64,000 nucleotides of DNA from Paraburkholderia silvatlantica (GTDB lineage Bacteria > Pseudomonadota > Gammaproteobacteria > Burkholderiales > Burkholderiaceae): NCBI RefSeq assembly GCF_003096715.1, contig NZ_QEOL01000030.1, positions 43,408-107,407 on the forward strand, given 5' to 3'. A program made the position numbers and the translations under genes. Every line of letters begins with the position of its first letter. The first letter of the stretch is position 1. Under the pieces are notes generated by a model. The model was not told the DNA's origin, did not search any database, and was given only the letters and a program-made list of their open reading frames with translations. Below, piece by piece: positions 34,652 to 43,069 of this stretch.

Positions 34652-34732
34652 GGTGACTTCCCAGAGTGGCCAGGCTAGATTGCCCGGCGTTGCGCCGGGC
34701 ATGAAACGGACTACGGGAAAGCGCGACTGCGC

Positions 34733-35749
34733 TTAATGCATCACGTCGGTCTTGAAGCGCTTGAGTACGGTGTCGTGCATCTTTGCGGAAGCGGCGAAGT
34801 CCATCGGGTACAGCACCTTGGAGACGTCGGCGGGCAGACCTTCGGCGATCTGTTCGGGCGTCGGCTTGATGCCCGGTGTCGTGACGATTTCCTTGTATTG
34901 CTGATAGAGCTTCGCGGCGTCGGGCGAGGCGACCCATTCGAGGAAGCGCTCGGTATCGGCCTGATGCGTCGAACTCTTCAGCATGCCCGAGCCTTCGAGC
35001 TCGTAACCAACATACTTCGACGGAATCACCATCTTCACCGGGAAGCCGGCCTTGATCGACTGCATGGCGACGAACGCGAACGATGCGCCCACGGCGTACT
35101 CGCCGGTGCGCGCGAGCTTGCACGGTTGCGAGCCCGACGGCGTGAACTGCGCGACATTCGCGCCGACCCCCTTGAGGATCTGCCAGCCCTTGTCCTCGCC
35201 CGCGCCTTGCAGGATCGCGGCGATTTGCAGATAGCCCGTGCCCGACGAGGCCGGGTCCGGCATCACCACGTTGCCCTTGTAGACCGGCTTGGCGAGGTCT
35301 TCCCACGAGGTCGGCATGGGCAGCTTCTTCGCGGCAAGTGCGTCGGTGTTCACGCAGAGCGCGGCCATGTAGCCGGTCGCGGCAAACCATTTGCCGGCCG
35401 GATCGCGGAACTGCTTCGGCAGGCTCGACACGTTCTTGCCGCTCACCGGTGCGAGCTGGTCCGCGATGCGCGGATCGAGCAGATTGGTGAGCGCTTCGCC
35501 CCAAACCGCGTCCGCGTGCGGCGCGCCGGATTCGGCGATCATGCGCGCGGCGAGGTCGCCCGTGGACAGACGCAGCACGTTGACCTGTACGTCGGGCAGC
35601 GCCTTTTTCGCGGCGGCCAGGTACGTGGCGATTTCGTCGCTTTCCAGCGCGGAGTACACGGTGATCTGCCCGGCGTGAGCGGCGTTCGAGATCGTGCACG
35701 AGAGCAGCCCGAGGGCGAAAAGCGAAGTCAGTGTCTTGCGGATACGCAT
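34733..35749 (-). CDS. Periplasmic solute-binding protein of the ABC importer
   Basis: 338 residues with signal peptide (MRIRKTLTSLFALGLLSC, cleavage near NAAHA). It belongs to the ferric-type binding proteins: ITVYSALESDEIATYLAAAK, ADAVWGEALTNLLDPR and PDPASSGTGYLQIAAILQGA. Members bind iron, aminoethylphosphonate, or, as in AfuA, sugar phosphates. Ligand cannot be decided from sequence alone. It is first in the leftward operon. Confidence 0.88.
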   Translation of the reverse strand: MRIRKTLTSLFALGLLSCTISNAAHAGQITVYSALESDEIATYLAAAKKALPDVQVNVLRLSTGDLAARMIAESGAPHADAVWGEALTNLLDPRIADQLAPVSGKNVSSLPKQFRDPAGKWFAATGYMAALCVNTDALAAKKLPMPTSWEDLAKPVYKGNVVMPDPASSGTGYLQIAAILQGAGEDKGWQILKGVGANVAQFTPSGSQPCKLARTGEYAVGASFAFVAMQSIKAGFPVKMVIPSKYVGYELEGSGMLKSSTHQADTERFLEWVASPDAAKLYQQYKEIVTTPGIKPTPEQIAEGLPADVSKVLYPMDFAASAKMHDTVLKRFKTDVMH

Positions 35750-35786
35750 TGCGATCTTCCTGAAAGAGTGAGAGGCGACCGAAGAA

Positions 35787-35818
35787 GGAACCCCACAAAG
35801 TCGGAACCCCACAAAGTC
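35787..35818. repeat. Tandem 16-bp repeat, candidate DeoR operator
   Basis: Two perfect adjacent copies of GGAACCCCACAAAGTC between the binding-protein gene and the divergent phosphatase gene. The core CCACAAA recurs inverted at 35863-35878. Direct repeats in a divergent promoter region fit DeoR-family operator layouts. Confidence 0.6.
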
Positions 35819-35862
35819 ACAAGGCGCGCGCGTTACCGTCTGTGTCGAACCGTGTGTTTGCG

Positions 35863-35878
35863 TTGTGTGGTTTTGTGG
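35863..35878. repeat. Second operator-like tandem repeat
   Basis: TTGTGTGG followed directly by TTTTGTGG. These are the complement of the CCACAAA core of the 35787-35818 repeat, so the divergent region carries two copies in each orientation. Confidence 0.5.
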
Positions 35879-36037
35879 ATATTTGCAGAATATTGGCATT
35901 GGGTCTAGCAATCAAAAATATCTGCTGCCATGATGGAGACACCACGAAAGCAAGCCTCGCGCGCTTTGGGCGCGGGGGCTTGCGACACTGTTCACGTCAC
36001 GGCAGCGTCAGCGCTGCCCCAGAAAAGGGCATTCAAG

Positions 36038-36829
36038 ATGAGTCAGGAAAGCGACGATGTGCTGCGCGGATTCGAGGCATTTGCGGTTCAGCTCGCCGAC
36101 GAGGCACGCGAGATCTCGCTGAGATATTTCCGCAAGAAGCTCGACATCGAGACCAAGTCGGACGAGAGCCCCGTGACCATTGCCGACCGCGAGATCGAGG
36201 CGCATATCCGCGCGCGGCTCGCGCAGCGCTTTCCCGCGCATGGCATCTTCGGCGAGGAGCACGGGCGCGAGCGGACTGACGCGGAATACGTGTGGGTGAT
36301 CGATCCGATCGACGGCACGCGCAGTTTCGTGACGGGCTGGCCGATCTGGGGCACGCTGTTCGCGCTGTTGCGCAACGGCAAGCCGGTGCTCGGCATCATC
36401 GATGCGCCCGTGACCGGCGAGCGGTGGATCGGCGGCAAGCTGGGCGCGTGCGACGGGCAGGGCGTGGTGTTGCGCTCGAGCGGCTGTACGCGCCTCGCGG
36501 CGGCGCATGTCTATGCCACGTCGCCCGACATCTTCGATGCCGCCGAACTGCCGGTGTTCGAAGCGGTGTGCCGTGCCGCCGCGAGCCGCCGGTTCGGCGG
36601 CGATTGCTACAGTTACGCGATGGTCGCGGCGGGCTACGTCGACGCCGTCGTCGAAGCGGGCTTGCAGCCTTACGACTATCTGGCTATCGTGCCGGTCGTG
36701 GAGGCCGCGGGCGGCCGCGTGACGGACTGGCAGGGCCGCACGGTGGGGATGGGCAGTGACGGGCGGATCATCGCTGCGGCCACGCCGGAACTGCATGCGC
36801 AGATCCTTGAGATCACGCGCCGCCTTTGA
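36038..36829 (+). CDS. Inositol-monophosphatase-family phosphatase
   Basis: 263 residues. Metal and phosphate site motifs are FGEEHG near residue 70, WVIDPIDGTRSFVTGWP near 87 and the C-terminal YDYLAIVPVVEAAGG. The family includes inositol monophosphatase, HisN histidinol phosphatase and sugar phosphatases. The layout is closest to HisN-type enzymes. Start MSQESDD is preferred. Encoded divergently from the importer and before a DeoR regulator, it may dephosphorylate the imported substrate. Confidence 0.85.
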   Translation: MSQESDDVLRGFEAFAVQLADEAREISLRYFRKKLDIETKSDESPVTIADREIEAHIRARLAQRFPAHGIFGEEHGRERTDAEYVWVIDPIDGTRSFVTGWPIWGTLFALLRNGKPVLGIIDAPVTGERWIGGKLGACDGQGVVLRSSGCTRLAAAHVYATSPDIFDAAELPVFEAVCRAAASRRFGGDCYSYAMVAAGYVDAVVEAGLQPYDYLAIVPVVEAAGGRVTDWQGRTVGMGSDGRIIAAATPELHAQILEITRRL

Positions 36830-36873
36830 GCGCGCAAGCGGAGCCGGACAAGCGATGAGGGAGGAGGCAGTCG

Positions 36874-37644
36874 ATGCTGGTTGAGGAGCGATATCGCCGC
36901 ATTCGCGCGCTATTGAAGGCGCACGGGACCGTGTCGGTCGATCATATGACGGAGGCGCTCGGTGTCTCGCGCGAGACGATTCGTCGCGATCTCGTCGAGC
37001 TCGACACGGCGGGCGAAATCCGCCGCGTGCATGGCGGTGCGATGTTCGTCGAGAGCGAATTGCCCCTCAGCGTGCGAGCGGGCATTCGCGTGAAGGAAAA
37101 GCGCGCGCTCGCGCGCGGTGCGCTGGCGCATATCGGCAGCGGACAGACGCTGTTCATCGACGCAGGCACCACCACGGCGATTCTTGCCGAAGCCCTCGCT
37201 TCGCTGAGCGGTCTGCACATCGTCACGAACTCGGTGGCCGTCGCCAACGAGCTGGCCGGCGAGCGCGCCGCCAAGTCGGGCGGCCACGCCGTGCATCTGC
37301 TGGGAGGCGCATTCAATGCGTCGGTTGGCGCGACGTATGGCGGCGCCGCGATCGCCGAGGTGCATCGCTTTCACGCCGACATTGCCTTGCTGTCACCGGT
37401 CGGCGTGGATGCGGTGCATGGCGCGACGAGCTTTGTTCAGGAGGAAGCGGAAATGGCCGACGCCATGAGCCGCAATGCGAAGCAAACCCTCATCCTCGCG
37501 GACTACTCGAAGATCGGCGTGCGCAGCAGGGTGGTGTCGTGTCCCGTTGAGCGCATGTCGGTCATCGTCACGAACCGTCGGGCGGCGAAGTCGCCTCAAG
37601 CCCAGGCATTGGGCGGCGTAGTGCCTGCAATCGAGTACGTCTGA
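36874..37644 (+). CDS. DeoR/GlpR-family transcriptional regulator
   Basis: 256 residues. The N-terminal helix-turn-helix is VSVDHMTEALGVSRETIRRD with the DeoR motif IRRVHGGA. The C-terminal sensor domain has FIDAGTTTAILAEAL and LADYSKIG, which in this family binds phosphorylated sugars. It probably controls the adjacent importer/phosphatase genes through the CCACAAA repeats. GGGAGGAGG precedes the ATG. Confidence 0.9.
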   Translation: MLVEERYRRIRALLKAHGTVSVDHMTEALGVSRETIRRDLVELDTAGEIRRVHGGAMFVESELPLSVRAGIRVKEKRALARGALAHIGSGQTLFIDAGTTTAILAEALASLSGLHIVTNSVAVANELAGERAAKSGGHAVHLLGGAFNASVGATYGGAAIAEVHRFHADIALLSPVGVDAVHGATSFVQEEAEMADAMSRNAKQTLILADYSKIGVRSRVVSCPVERMSVIVTNRRAAKSPQAQALGGVVPAIEYV

Positions 37645-37809
37645 GACTGCCTCGTTCTCGACTGGCTCCTCCAGCGGCAGGCTTTCCAGGTCACCCTGGC
37701 CGGTGATGTGCCGCAGGTTCACGCGATGGCCGCCAAGGACAGATTCCTCGACGGCTGGGGTGGAAAAGTGATGCTCGAAGGTCGAATCGACGATAAAGGT
37801 TGTTGCCAT
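37393..37809 (-). CDS. Candidate small ORF ending the radical SAM/PLP operon
   Basis: A 138-residue open frame from the ATG at 37809, seven bases after the PLP-enzyme stop. The first 55 residues (MATTFIVDSTFEHHFSTPAV to VENEAV) are acidic, have gene-like composition and lie outside other genes. The rest runs antisense through the DeoR gene and reads as a GC-rich shadow. The 3' end may have been lost by rearrangement at about 37645. It could be a peptide substrate of the neighbouring enzymes or a chance frame. Confidence 0.3.
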   Translation of the reverse strand: MATTFIVDSTFEHHFSTPAVEESVLGGHRVNLRHITGQGDLESLPLEEPVENEAVSDVLDCRHYAAQCLGLRRLRRPTVRDDDRHALNGTRHHPAAHADLRVVREDEGLLRIAAHGVGHFRFLLNKARRAMHRIHADR

Positions 37810-37816
37810 TTTCCAT

Positions 37817-39040
37817 TCATGCCCTCGGTTGCAATACGCTCGATAGAACGCGGAGCACGTCGTCCGCGATGTCAAGCGGGTCTTCCATGCCGACGTACAG
37901 CCGCAGATATGCATCGTCTCGGCCACCAAACGGGAAATCGCGCCACAGATTCGGTTGCACAAGATTGACCAGGCTGACGTCTCCACCCCATCCGTAACCG
38001 TGGCGAACCACCCGGAACCGCTCGATCGCTGCCTGCATCGACGGTAGGCACACGCCGTCAAGTCGCAGTGTCATGAGGCTGTTTGCGCCAGAAAAGTCAC
38101 GCTGCCACAGCGAATCCGGACTGCACAGCGCCGCGCATGGACGCAGGATGTCGATGGTGCCGAAGTGTCCGAGGATAGTGGCCAAGATGTGATCGGCACC
38201 ATCGGCCATCCGCTGCATTCGCAGAGGCAGGTTCGGCAGGCCGGCGGCGATGCGCGACGCCGCATCCGAAGTCAGCGTGGCGCCGATCAGTGCGCCGAAG
38301 TTGCGAAACTTCATGTGGTGGTCCTGCTCGCGCGTAATGATCGCACCGCCCGATACTCCGCACGGCGCCCCGTGATATTTCGACAGCGACAGCACCACTA
38401 CATCCACTTCGCCGGTCGCGAAGCCGTCGAAGAGCACGGAACCTGCCCAGGTGTTGTCGAGGATGCTGGCGACACCGTGGCTGCGGCACAAGCCAGAGAT
38501 TGCTCGCACGTCCTGGACCTCGAAAAACATCGAACCTGGCGATTCCATGAACACCGCCGCGACACCGGGCGCACTGATCATTCGCGCCAGTACGTCGAGC
38601 CGCAGCGGATGAAAATACTGAACACGCACGCCTTGTCGCGCCAGCACCTGATCGAACAGCCAGCGCGTGGTGTAGGTCACGCTGTCGCTCACCAGCAGCG
38701 CGGTGCCGGGCTGGGCAAGGACGGCCGTCGCCGCATGGATTGCCGCTTGCCCGGACGGGAACAGTGCGCAGGACTCGCCTCCCTCCAGCGCAGAAAGGCT
38801 AGCGGCCAGCGCCTGCGTGGTCGGCGTGCCGACGCCGCCGTAGTAGAACCCGGCATGGCGTCCCGTGGACGTCAAATCGAGCGAGTCGCGCGCGATAGGT
38901 AGCATTCGAGATGGCGAATCGAAGAGCACCGTGGTGGCCTGGATAGCCTGTGGAACCGGCAACGAGATACCGTCCGCGATTTCCAGAGTGTTGTTCGCAA
39001 CGAGCCTCGTAGCCGTGCGCATCGACGATTTCTCGTTCAT
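37817..39040 (-). CDS. Cys/Met-metabolism PLP-dependent enzyme
   Basis: 407 residues of the cystathionine gamma-synthase/beta-lyase fold. The PLP lysine is in VVVLSLSKYHGAPCGVSGG, with SLSALEGGESCALFPSGQAA and ILDNTWAGSVLFDG before it. Reactions in the family are beta- or gamma-elimination or replacement on sulfur amino acids. The start overlaps the radical SAM stop codon (ATGA), so the two enzymes are coupled. It differs from housekeeping MetB/MetC in context. Confidence 0.85.
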   Translation of the reverse strand: MNEKSSMRTATRLVANNTLEIADGISLPVPQAIQATTVLFDSPSRMLPIARDSLDLTSTGRHAGFYYGGVGTPTTQALAASLSALEGGESCALFPSGQAAIHAATAVLAQPGTALLVSDSVTYTTRWLFDQVLARQGVRVQYFHPLRLDVLARMISAPGVAAVFMESPGSMFFEVQDVRAISGLCRSHGVASILDNTWAGSVLFDGFATGEVDVVVLSLSKYHGAPCGVSGGAIITREQDHHMKFRNFGALIGATLTSDAASRIAAGLPNLPLRMQRMADGADHILATILGHFGTIDILRPCAALCSPDSLWQRDFSGANSLMTLRLDGVCLPSMQAAIERFRVVRHGYGWGGDVSLVNLVQPNLWRDFPFGGRDDAYLRLYVGMEDPLDIADDVLRVLSSVLQPRA

Positions 39041-40719
39041 ACCCAACGGGCCGCCGACATTGGCGCCTCGGCAATGATCGGCGCGGGTGTAACCGGCGGC
39101 TGCGAGAAGCACACCATGCGATCAACGATTGCGCGAACCTCCGCTTCGCGCGGCTGGCCTGCGGCCGGGATCGGGTAGCGCGCCGAAGCCTCACCGAAAT
39201 GCTGGAATAGATCGAGCAGCGGCCCTTCCGGTGTCGGCCACTCCAGGTATTCGTAGTTGGCACCGTTGTCGAAGCCACGCAGCGGATGCTGCACGGCCCA
39301 GTTGAAGCTCACCGGATGCGGTGCCTGTTGTTCTTCTCGCAGTTGCAGCAGTTCGTCGAGCAGCCGCAAACGGCTGGCATGTGATTCGCCTAGACCGAAC
39401 AGAACTGCACAACCGCATTTCACGTTCGCTGAACGCAGGAACTCGAAGGTGTCGCGAATGCGCCGCAGCCACTCAGTGGCGGGCCGCGTGTCCTTGCTCA
39501 TCCCGCCGATCTCGGCTGGATCCAGCGTTTCGATGCCAATGAACAGATAACGTAGCCCAACTTTTTGCAGCCGTCTCAGCAGATCTTTCCTCGCCAAGAT
39601 CAGATCAATTGTCAATTGCGCGCCCCAGTGGATATCAAGGGGCTTCCCCTCCAGTAGCGTGGCGAGCCGCTCCAGCAGCTTCGCGCTTCCGCTGAGCAGC
39701 ACCGAATCTTCCACGAAACCGCTCGCCCGGCGCCCAGGGTGATCCTCGGACACCACGTTCACCACGTCGCGCAGTTGCCGATACAGCCGGTCCGCGCTGT
39801 TCGCAAGATCTGTCGGCGCGCCGGTGACCGCACTGCCTTCGCTACAGAACTGGCAGCTGTAGATGCAGCCGCGTCCGGTATCGCTGTAGCAATGCGCGGT
39901 CAGGCGACCATCGAATATCTCGAAGGAGGTCGAGACGCCGAACATGGAAACGGGCGATGGCAGTTCGGCATGGAGCACCGGCAACCCACGGCTGACCACC
40001 ACCTCCAGTTGTCCGTCGTGGAGCGCCGTCGCGATCCAGTCGCCCCTCAGGTTCGAATCGCCAAGCGAGCGCATGATCGCGGCCGCGTGCCCCGCCACAT
40101 TTGCGGGCACGCGGGCGACATGCTCTCCCAGCTCGGCGATAAAATACTCCCCGTCGCCCGACAGCACGATATCGAACACGTGGGGAATCTTTCCCGCCTG
40201 CATCAGTGTTGCCGGCGAGGCCGCGTGATGCTTCACGCTAGCCGGCGCACGCAGCGTGGCGTCGCCCAGATGGATCGTCTCACTCGCATGTCGCCCACCG
40301 AGCACGATCAGCACCCCTTCACCGAGTATTTGTCTGGCCACGGTCGCGCACTCGATCGCGCCGCGCAGGCAGATCGTCATCGCGCCGATCAGCACGAGAT
40401 TCGGCCGCTCCTTGTGCAGCAGACGCTCGAACGCCGGCATCTCACTGCCCGCATGCATAAGAAGGCAGCAGTCGCGACGTGTGCGACGCGAGCCGCGCCA
40501 GTTGCTTCGCCACCAGGCGGAAGATGGGTCGGATGTCCGACTCGCGGCCAACCTGCATGCGTTGTACAGGCTGGCCGGATCCTCACTATTCAGCGCCCGC
40601 TCGCTCTTTTTGCCGCTTGGCGACTCGGGAGCTGACACTGCCACCACTCTCAGGCTCTTCAATGTTTTCACCTCGCACGTGGTACGGGGCCTGCGATCGA
40701 GGGCGTAGCCCATGTTCAT
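39037..40719 (-). CDS. B12-binding-domain radical SAM enzyme
   Basis: 560 residues. The N-terminal 200 residues are a B12-binding-type domain (NLVLIGAMTICLRGAIECAT, GVLIVLGGRHASETIHLGD, then DIVLSGDGEYFIAEL). The radical SAM cluster motif CX3CX2C is in RGCIYSCQFCSEGS near residue 290, followed by YLFIGIETLDPAEIGGMSKD. Such enzymes do methylation, C-S or ring chemistry on peptides or small molecules. Two ATGs (40719, 40713) are possible. The product is unknown. Confidence 0.85.
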   Translation of the reverse strand: MNMGYALDRRPRTTCEVKTLKSLRVVAVSAPESPSGKKSERALNSEDPASLYNACRLAASRTSDPSSAWWRSNWRGSRRTRRDCCLLMHAGSEMPAFERLLHKERPNLVLIGAMTICLRGAIECATVARQILGEGVLIVLGGRHASETIHLGDATLRAPASVKHHAASPATLMQAGKIPHVFDIVLSGDGEYFIAELGEHVARVPANVAGHAAAIMRSLGDSNLRGDWIATALHDGQLEVVVSRGLPVLHAELPSPVSMFGVSTSFEIFDGRLTAHCYSDTGRGCIYSCQFCSEGSAVTGAPTDLANSADRLYRQLRDVVNVVSEDHPGRRASGFVEDSVLLSGSAKLLERLATLLEGKPLDIHWGAQLTIDLILARKDLLRRLQKVGLRYLFIGIETLDPAEIGGMSKDTRPATEWLRRIRDTFEFLRSANVKCGCAVLFGLGESHASRLRLLDELLQLREEQQAPHPVSFNWAVQHPLRGFDNGANYEYLEWPTPEGPLLDLFQHFGEASARYPIPAAGQPREAEVRAIVDRMVCFSQPPVTPAPIIAEAPMSAARWV

Positions 40720-40726
40720 CCATGTA

Positions 40727-40740
40727 GATTGGATCCAATC
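40727..40740. promoter_or_regulatory. VanR-like GntR operator palindrome
   Basis: Perfect 14-bp palindrome GATTGGATCCAATC between the divergent radical SAM and efflux genes. Its core ATTGGATCCAAT equals the operator known for VanR, an FCD-type GntR regulator like the one encoded at 41936-42622. It sits just upstream of the radical SAM start, well placed for repression. Confidence 0.7.
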
Positions 40741-40802
40741 GATTTTATTTCGGATAGACTATCGGCAATAAATGCTTTCTACAACCCCTTTGGTTAAATG
40801 CG

Positions 40803-41816
40803 ATGGAACAAGGAACGGGCAACGGTGAAGTGTGTCGGCTCAGGGCAGCTTTGCTGAAGGAAGGGAACCCGATCCTGATGGCCGTCGCGCTGGGGGTACT
40901 TGCGGCCGCACTGTTCTCGTCCACATTCTTTCTGAACCGCTTCATCAGTACCGTGGGCGGGCGCTGGCAATGGACTGCCGCGCTGCGTTTCTTCTATATG
41001 GTGCCCGTGCTCGCGTCGTGGATCACCGTGCGGCGAGGGCTGCCTTTCCTGGTGCGCACCGGCCGGCTGTTCGCCACCCGACCGCTGTTTTTCCTGATAT
41101 CCGGCGGCATCGGGTACGGCGTGTTCTATACCGGCATCTGCTTTTCCGCGCGCTATTCCCCCGGCTGGGTGGTGGCCTCGGCATGGCAGATCACGATGCT
41201 GGCCACGCCGATGGTCCTGTGGGCGTTCGGGCATCCCGTCACGCGACGCGGGTTCGGCTATTTATTGCTGATCGCGTCCGGCGTCTGTCTGATCCAGGTC
41301 ACCCGTCTGTCCGCCGGTGCGCCACCCGGCGAGATCCTGCTCAACAGTCTCCCTGTAGTGGTGGCCGCGTTCGCCTATCCGATCGGCAACCAAATGATCT
41401 GGCAGTTCAGGCGTACGAACGCCGATGCCGGCACGGGCGAGGTGCTGGCAGACCCCGCTGCCTGCGTGCTGCTGTTGACGCTGGGAGCGCTTCCCGTGTT
41501 CGGCGCAGTTCTGCTGCTCGGCCGCGCCGGCCTGCCCGGAAATTCCCAGCTCGTGAGCACGGCGCTGGTCGCGCTGCTGTCCGGCTGCATCGCGACACCG
41601 TTGTTTCTCTACGCGCGTAACCTCAATCAGCACCCAATCGGACTCATGGCTGTCGATGCGACGCAGGCGGCTGAAGTGCCTCTGGCGCTGCTCGGCGAGA
41701 TGGTGTTCATCGGCGCCGCCATGCCACATATCCCCGAATTCTCCGGCATCGGAATCATCAGTATCGGGCTGGTGCTCTTCGCCCGTGCGGGCCATCCTCC
41801 CGGTGCCACAGAGTGA
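40803..41816 (+). CDS. EmrE/DMT-type multidrug or metabolite efflux protein
   Basis: 337 residues with about ten membrane segments (LMAVALGVLAAALFSSTFFL, then FFLISGGIGYGVFYTGICFS and so on). It belongs to the drug/metabolite transporter superfamily, close to the multidrug resistance efflux (EmrE-like) group. Divergent from the radical SAM gene and sharing its operator region, it may export the cluster product. Confidence 0.82.
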   Translation: MEQGTGNGEVCRLRAALLKEGNPILMAVALGVLAAALFSSTFFLNRFISTVGGRWQWTAALRFFYMVPVLASWITVRRGLPFLVRTGRLFATRPLFFLISGGIGYGVFYTGICFSARYSPGWVVASAWQITMLATPMVLWAFGHPVTRRGFGYLLLIASGVCLIQVTRLSAGAPPGEILLNSLPVVVAAFAYPIGNQMIWQFRRTNADAGTGEVLADPAACVLLLTLGALPVFGAVLLLGRAGLPGNSQLVSTALVALLSGCIATPLFLYARNLNQHPIGLMAVDATQAAEVPLALLGEMVFIGAAMPHIPEFSGIGIISIGLVLFARAGHPPGATE

Positions 41817-41915
41817 ACGCGCGTGATGCGCGAGAGCCAGCCACACGGTCGGGATCACGCGGGCCGCGTTCTTGATGCGAGGTGTGCGCCAGTGTATCTT
41901 TCGTGCACTATCTGG

Positions 41916-41931
41916 ATTCTGGATCCGACAT
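41916..41931. promoter_or_regulatory. Imperfect copy of the GntR operator at its own gene
   Basis: ATTCTGGATCCGACAT contains TGGATCC, seven of the ten core bases of the site at 40727-40740, 5 bases before the regulator ATG. This suggests autorepression. Confidence 0.4.
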
Positions 41932-41935
41932 TGCC

Positions 41936-42622
41936 ATGCAAGAACCACCCCGTGTCTCGGAACTTCACCCGACGGAGCAACGAGGCTACCGGACGGCCAC
42001 TGAGTATGCTGCGCTCGTCATTCGGGAACGCATCCTGAGCGGCAGCTTCCCCGACGGCATGCCACTGCGCCAGGACGAACTGGCGGCGAAGCTTGATCTG
42101 AGCCGCATGCCCGTTCGCGAGGCGCTCCGTCAGTTGGAGGCTGAGGGACTTGTTGACTTCCAGCCGCGCAAGGGCGCGGTGGTTGCAGCGCTTTCACCGG
42201 ATGACATCGTCGAGATCTACGAGTTGCGGGCACAGATCGAGCCCACCCTGTTGCGGCTTTCGATGCCGAATCTGACCGATACCGCTTTGCACGAAGCCGA
42301 AATGCTGCAGGCCCAGATCGAGGCCCATCCCTCGCCAGTGCATACCGGCGCGTTGAATCTGCAGTTCCATCTGAAGCTCTATTCCGGCGTGGAGCGGCAG
42401 CGCACCAAATCGCTGCTGACTTCTTTCAACACGACGATCGACCGCTATCTGCGCCTGCTGATGAGCCAGTTGGGCTATTCGGCAAAGTCGGACAGTGAGC
42501 ACCGCGCTTTGCTCGCCTGCTGCCATGCGCGTGATGTCGAGGGCGGGTGCGCGATTCTTGCACGGCATTTGCTTGAAGGAGGGAATGCGCTTGCGAGCTT
42601 TGTGCGGGATCGGCACGGTTGA
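41936..42622 (+). CDS. GntR-family (FCD) transcriptional regulator
   Basis: 228 residues. N-terminal winged helix: IRERILSGSFPDGMPLRQDE, then LDLSRMPVREALRQLEAEGL and RKGAVVAALSPDDI. The C-terminal helical FCD effector domain has IYELRAQIEPTLLRLSMPNL and EHRALLACCHARD. The effector is unknown. It closes the radical SAM/efflux cluster and probably represses it. Confidence 0.9.
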   Translation: MQEPPRVSELHPTEQRGYRTATEYAALVIRERILSGSFPDGMPLRQDELAAKLDLSRMPVREALRQLEAEGLVDFQPRKGAVVAALSPDDIVEIYELRAQIEPTLLRLSMPNLTDTALHEAEMLQAQIEAHPSPVHTGALNLQFHLKLYSGVERQRTKSLLTSFNTTIDRYLRLLMSQLGYSAKSDSEHRALLACCHARDVEGGCAILARHLLEGGNALASFVRDRHG

Positions 42623-43069
42623 CGCAGTGGATGTGCGGCGGGGATCGGAGCCGCTCAGGGATGGGTTAGGATTTCGACGGTTTTTATGAAGGGTGTCGCG
42701 GAAGTTTCCGGTTTTCCTGGCGCGAGAACGCGCGACGTGCGGCCCGTGCGCTTCTACCTGGTTAAAAGTATCCGACACGCATAAACGGCAAATCAGACAG
42801 AAAGCTTTCGAGGGCGTTTCGGACATGCGTGCAGACGCCACTTGGAGGTCAGAACAATGGCGTCGATAGTAGCCGTATAGATCCCGGATCACGATGAGTG
42901 TTTGCGTTGCAGCACATTTGATGTACCTGCATGCCGACGATGTGAAGCGGGGCGAGGCGGTTCAGGCAGGTATTTACGGGATGACCGGCTTATTCCGAAA
43001 CCAAGGGGAATTTAGGTAGCCTTATAACCCCCCCCGCGTTTATGAAAGCAAATCGACCGAATCGTGGTC
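42623..43069. other. Intergenic region with no recognised gene
   Basis: No convincing reading frame. It has a run of eight C near 43028-43035, beside the ragged end of the porin remnant, which suggests a recombination scar. I see no promoter or RNA element that I would claim. Confidence 0.5.

Noticed and set aside
37645..37820. 31-codon frame from the ATG at 37820 overlapping the PLP-enzyme stop
   Set aside because: Although it has an ATGA overlap, its product is serine/proline-rich shadow-like sequence. The frame from 37809 is the better candidate.
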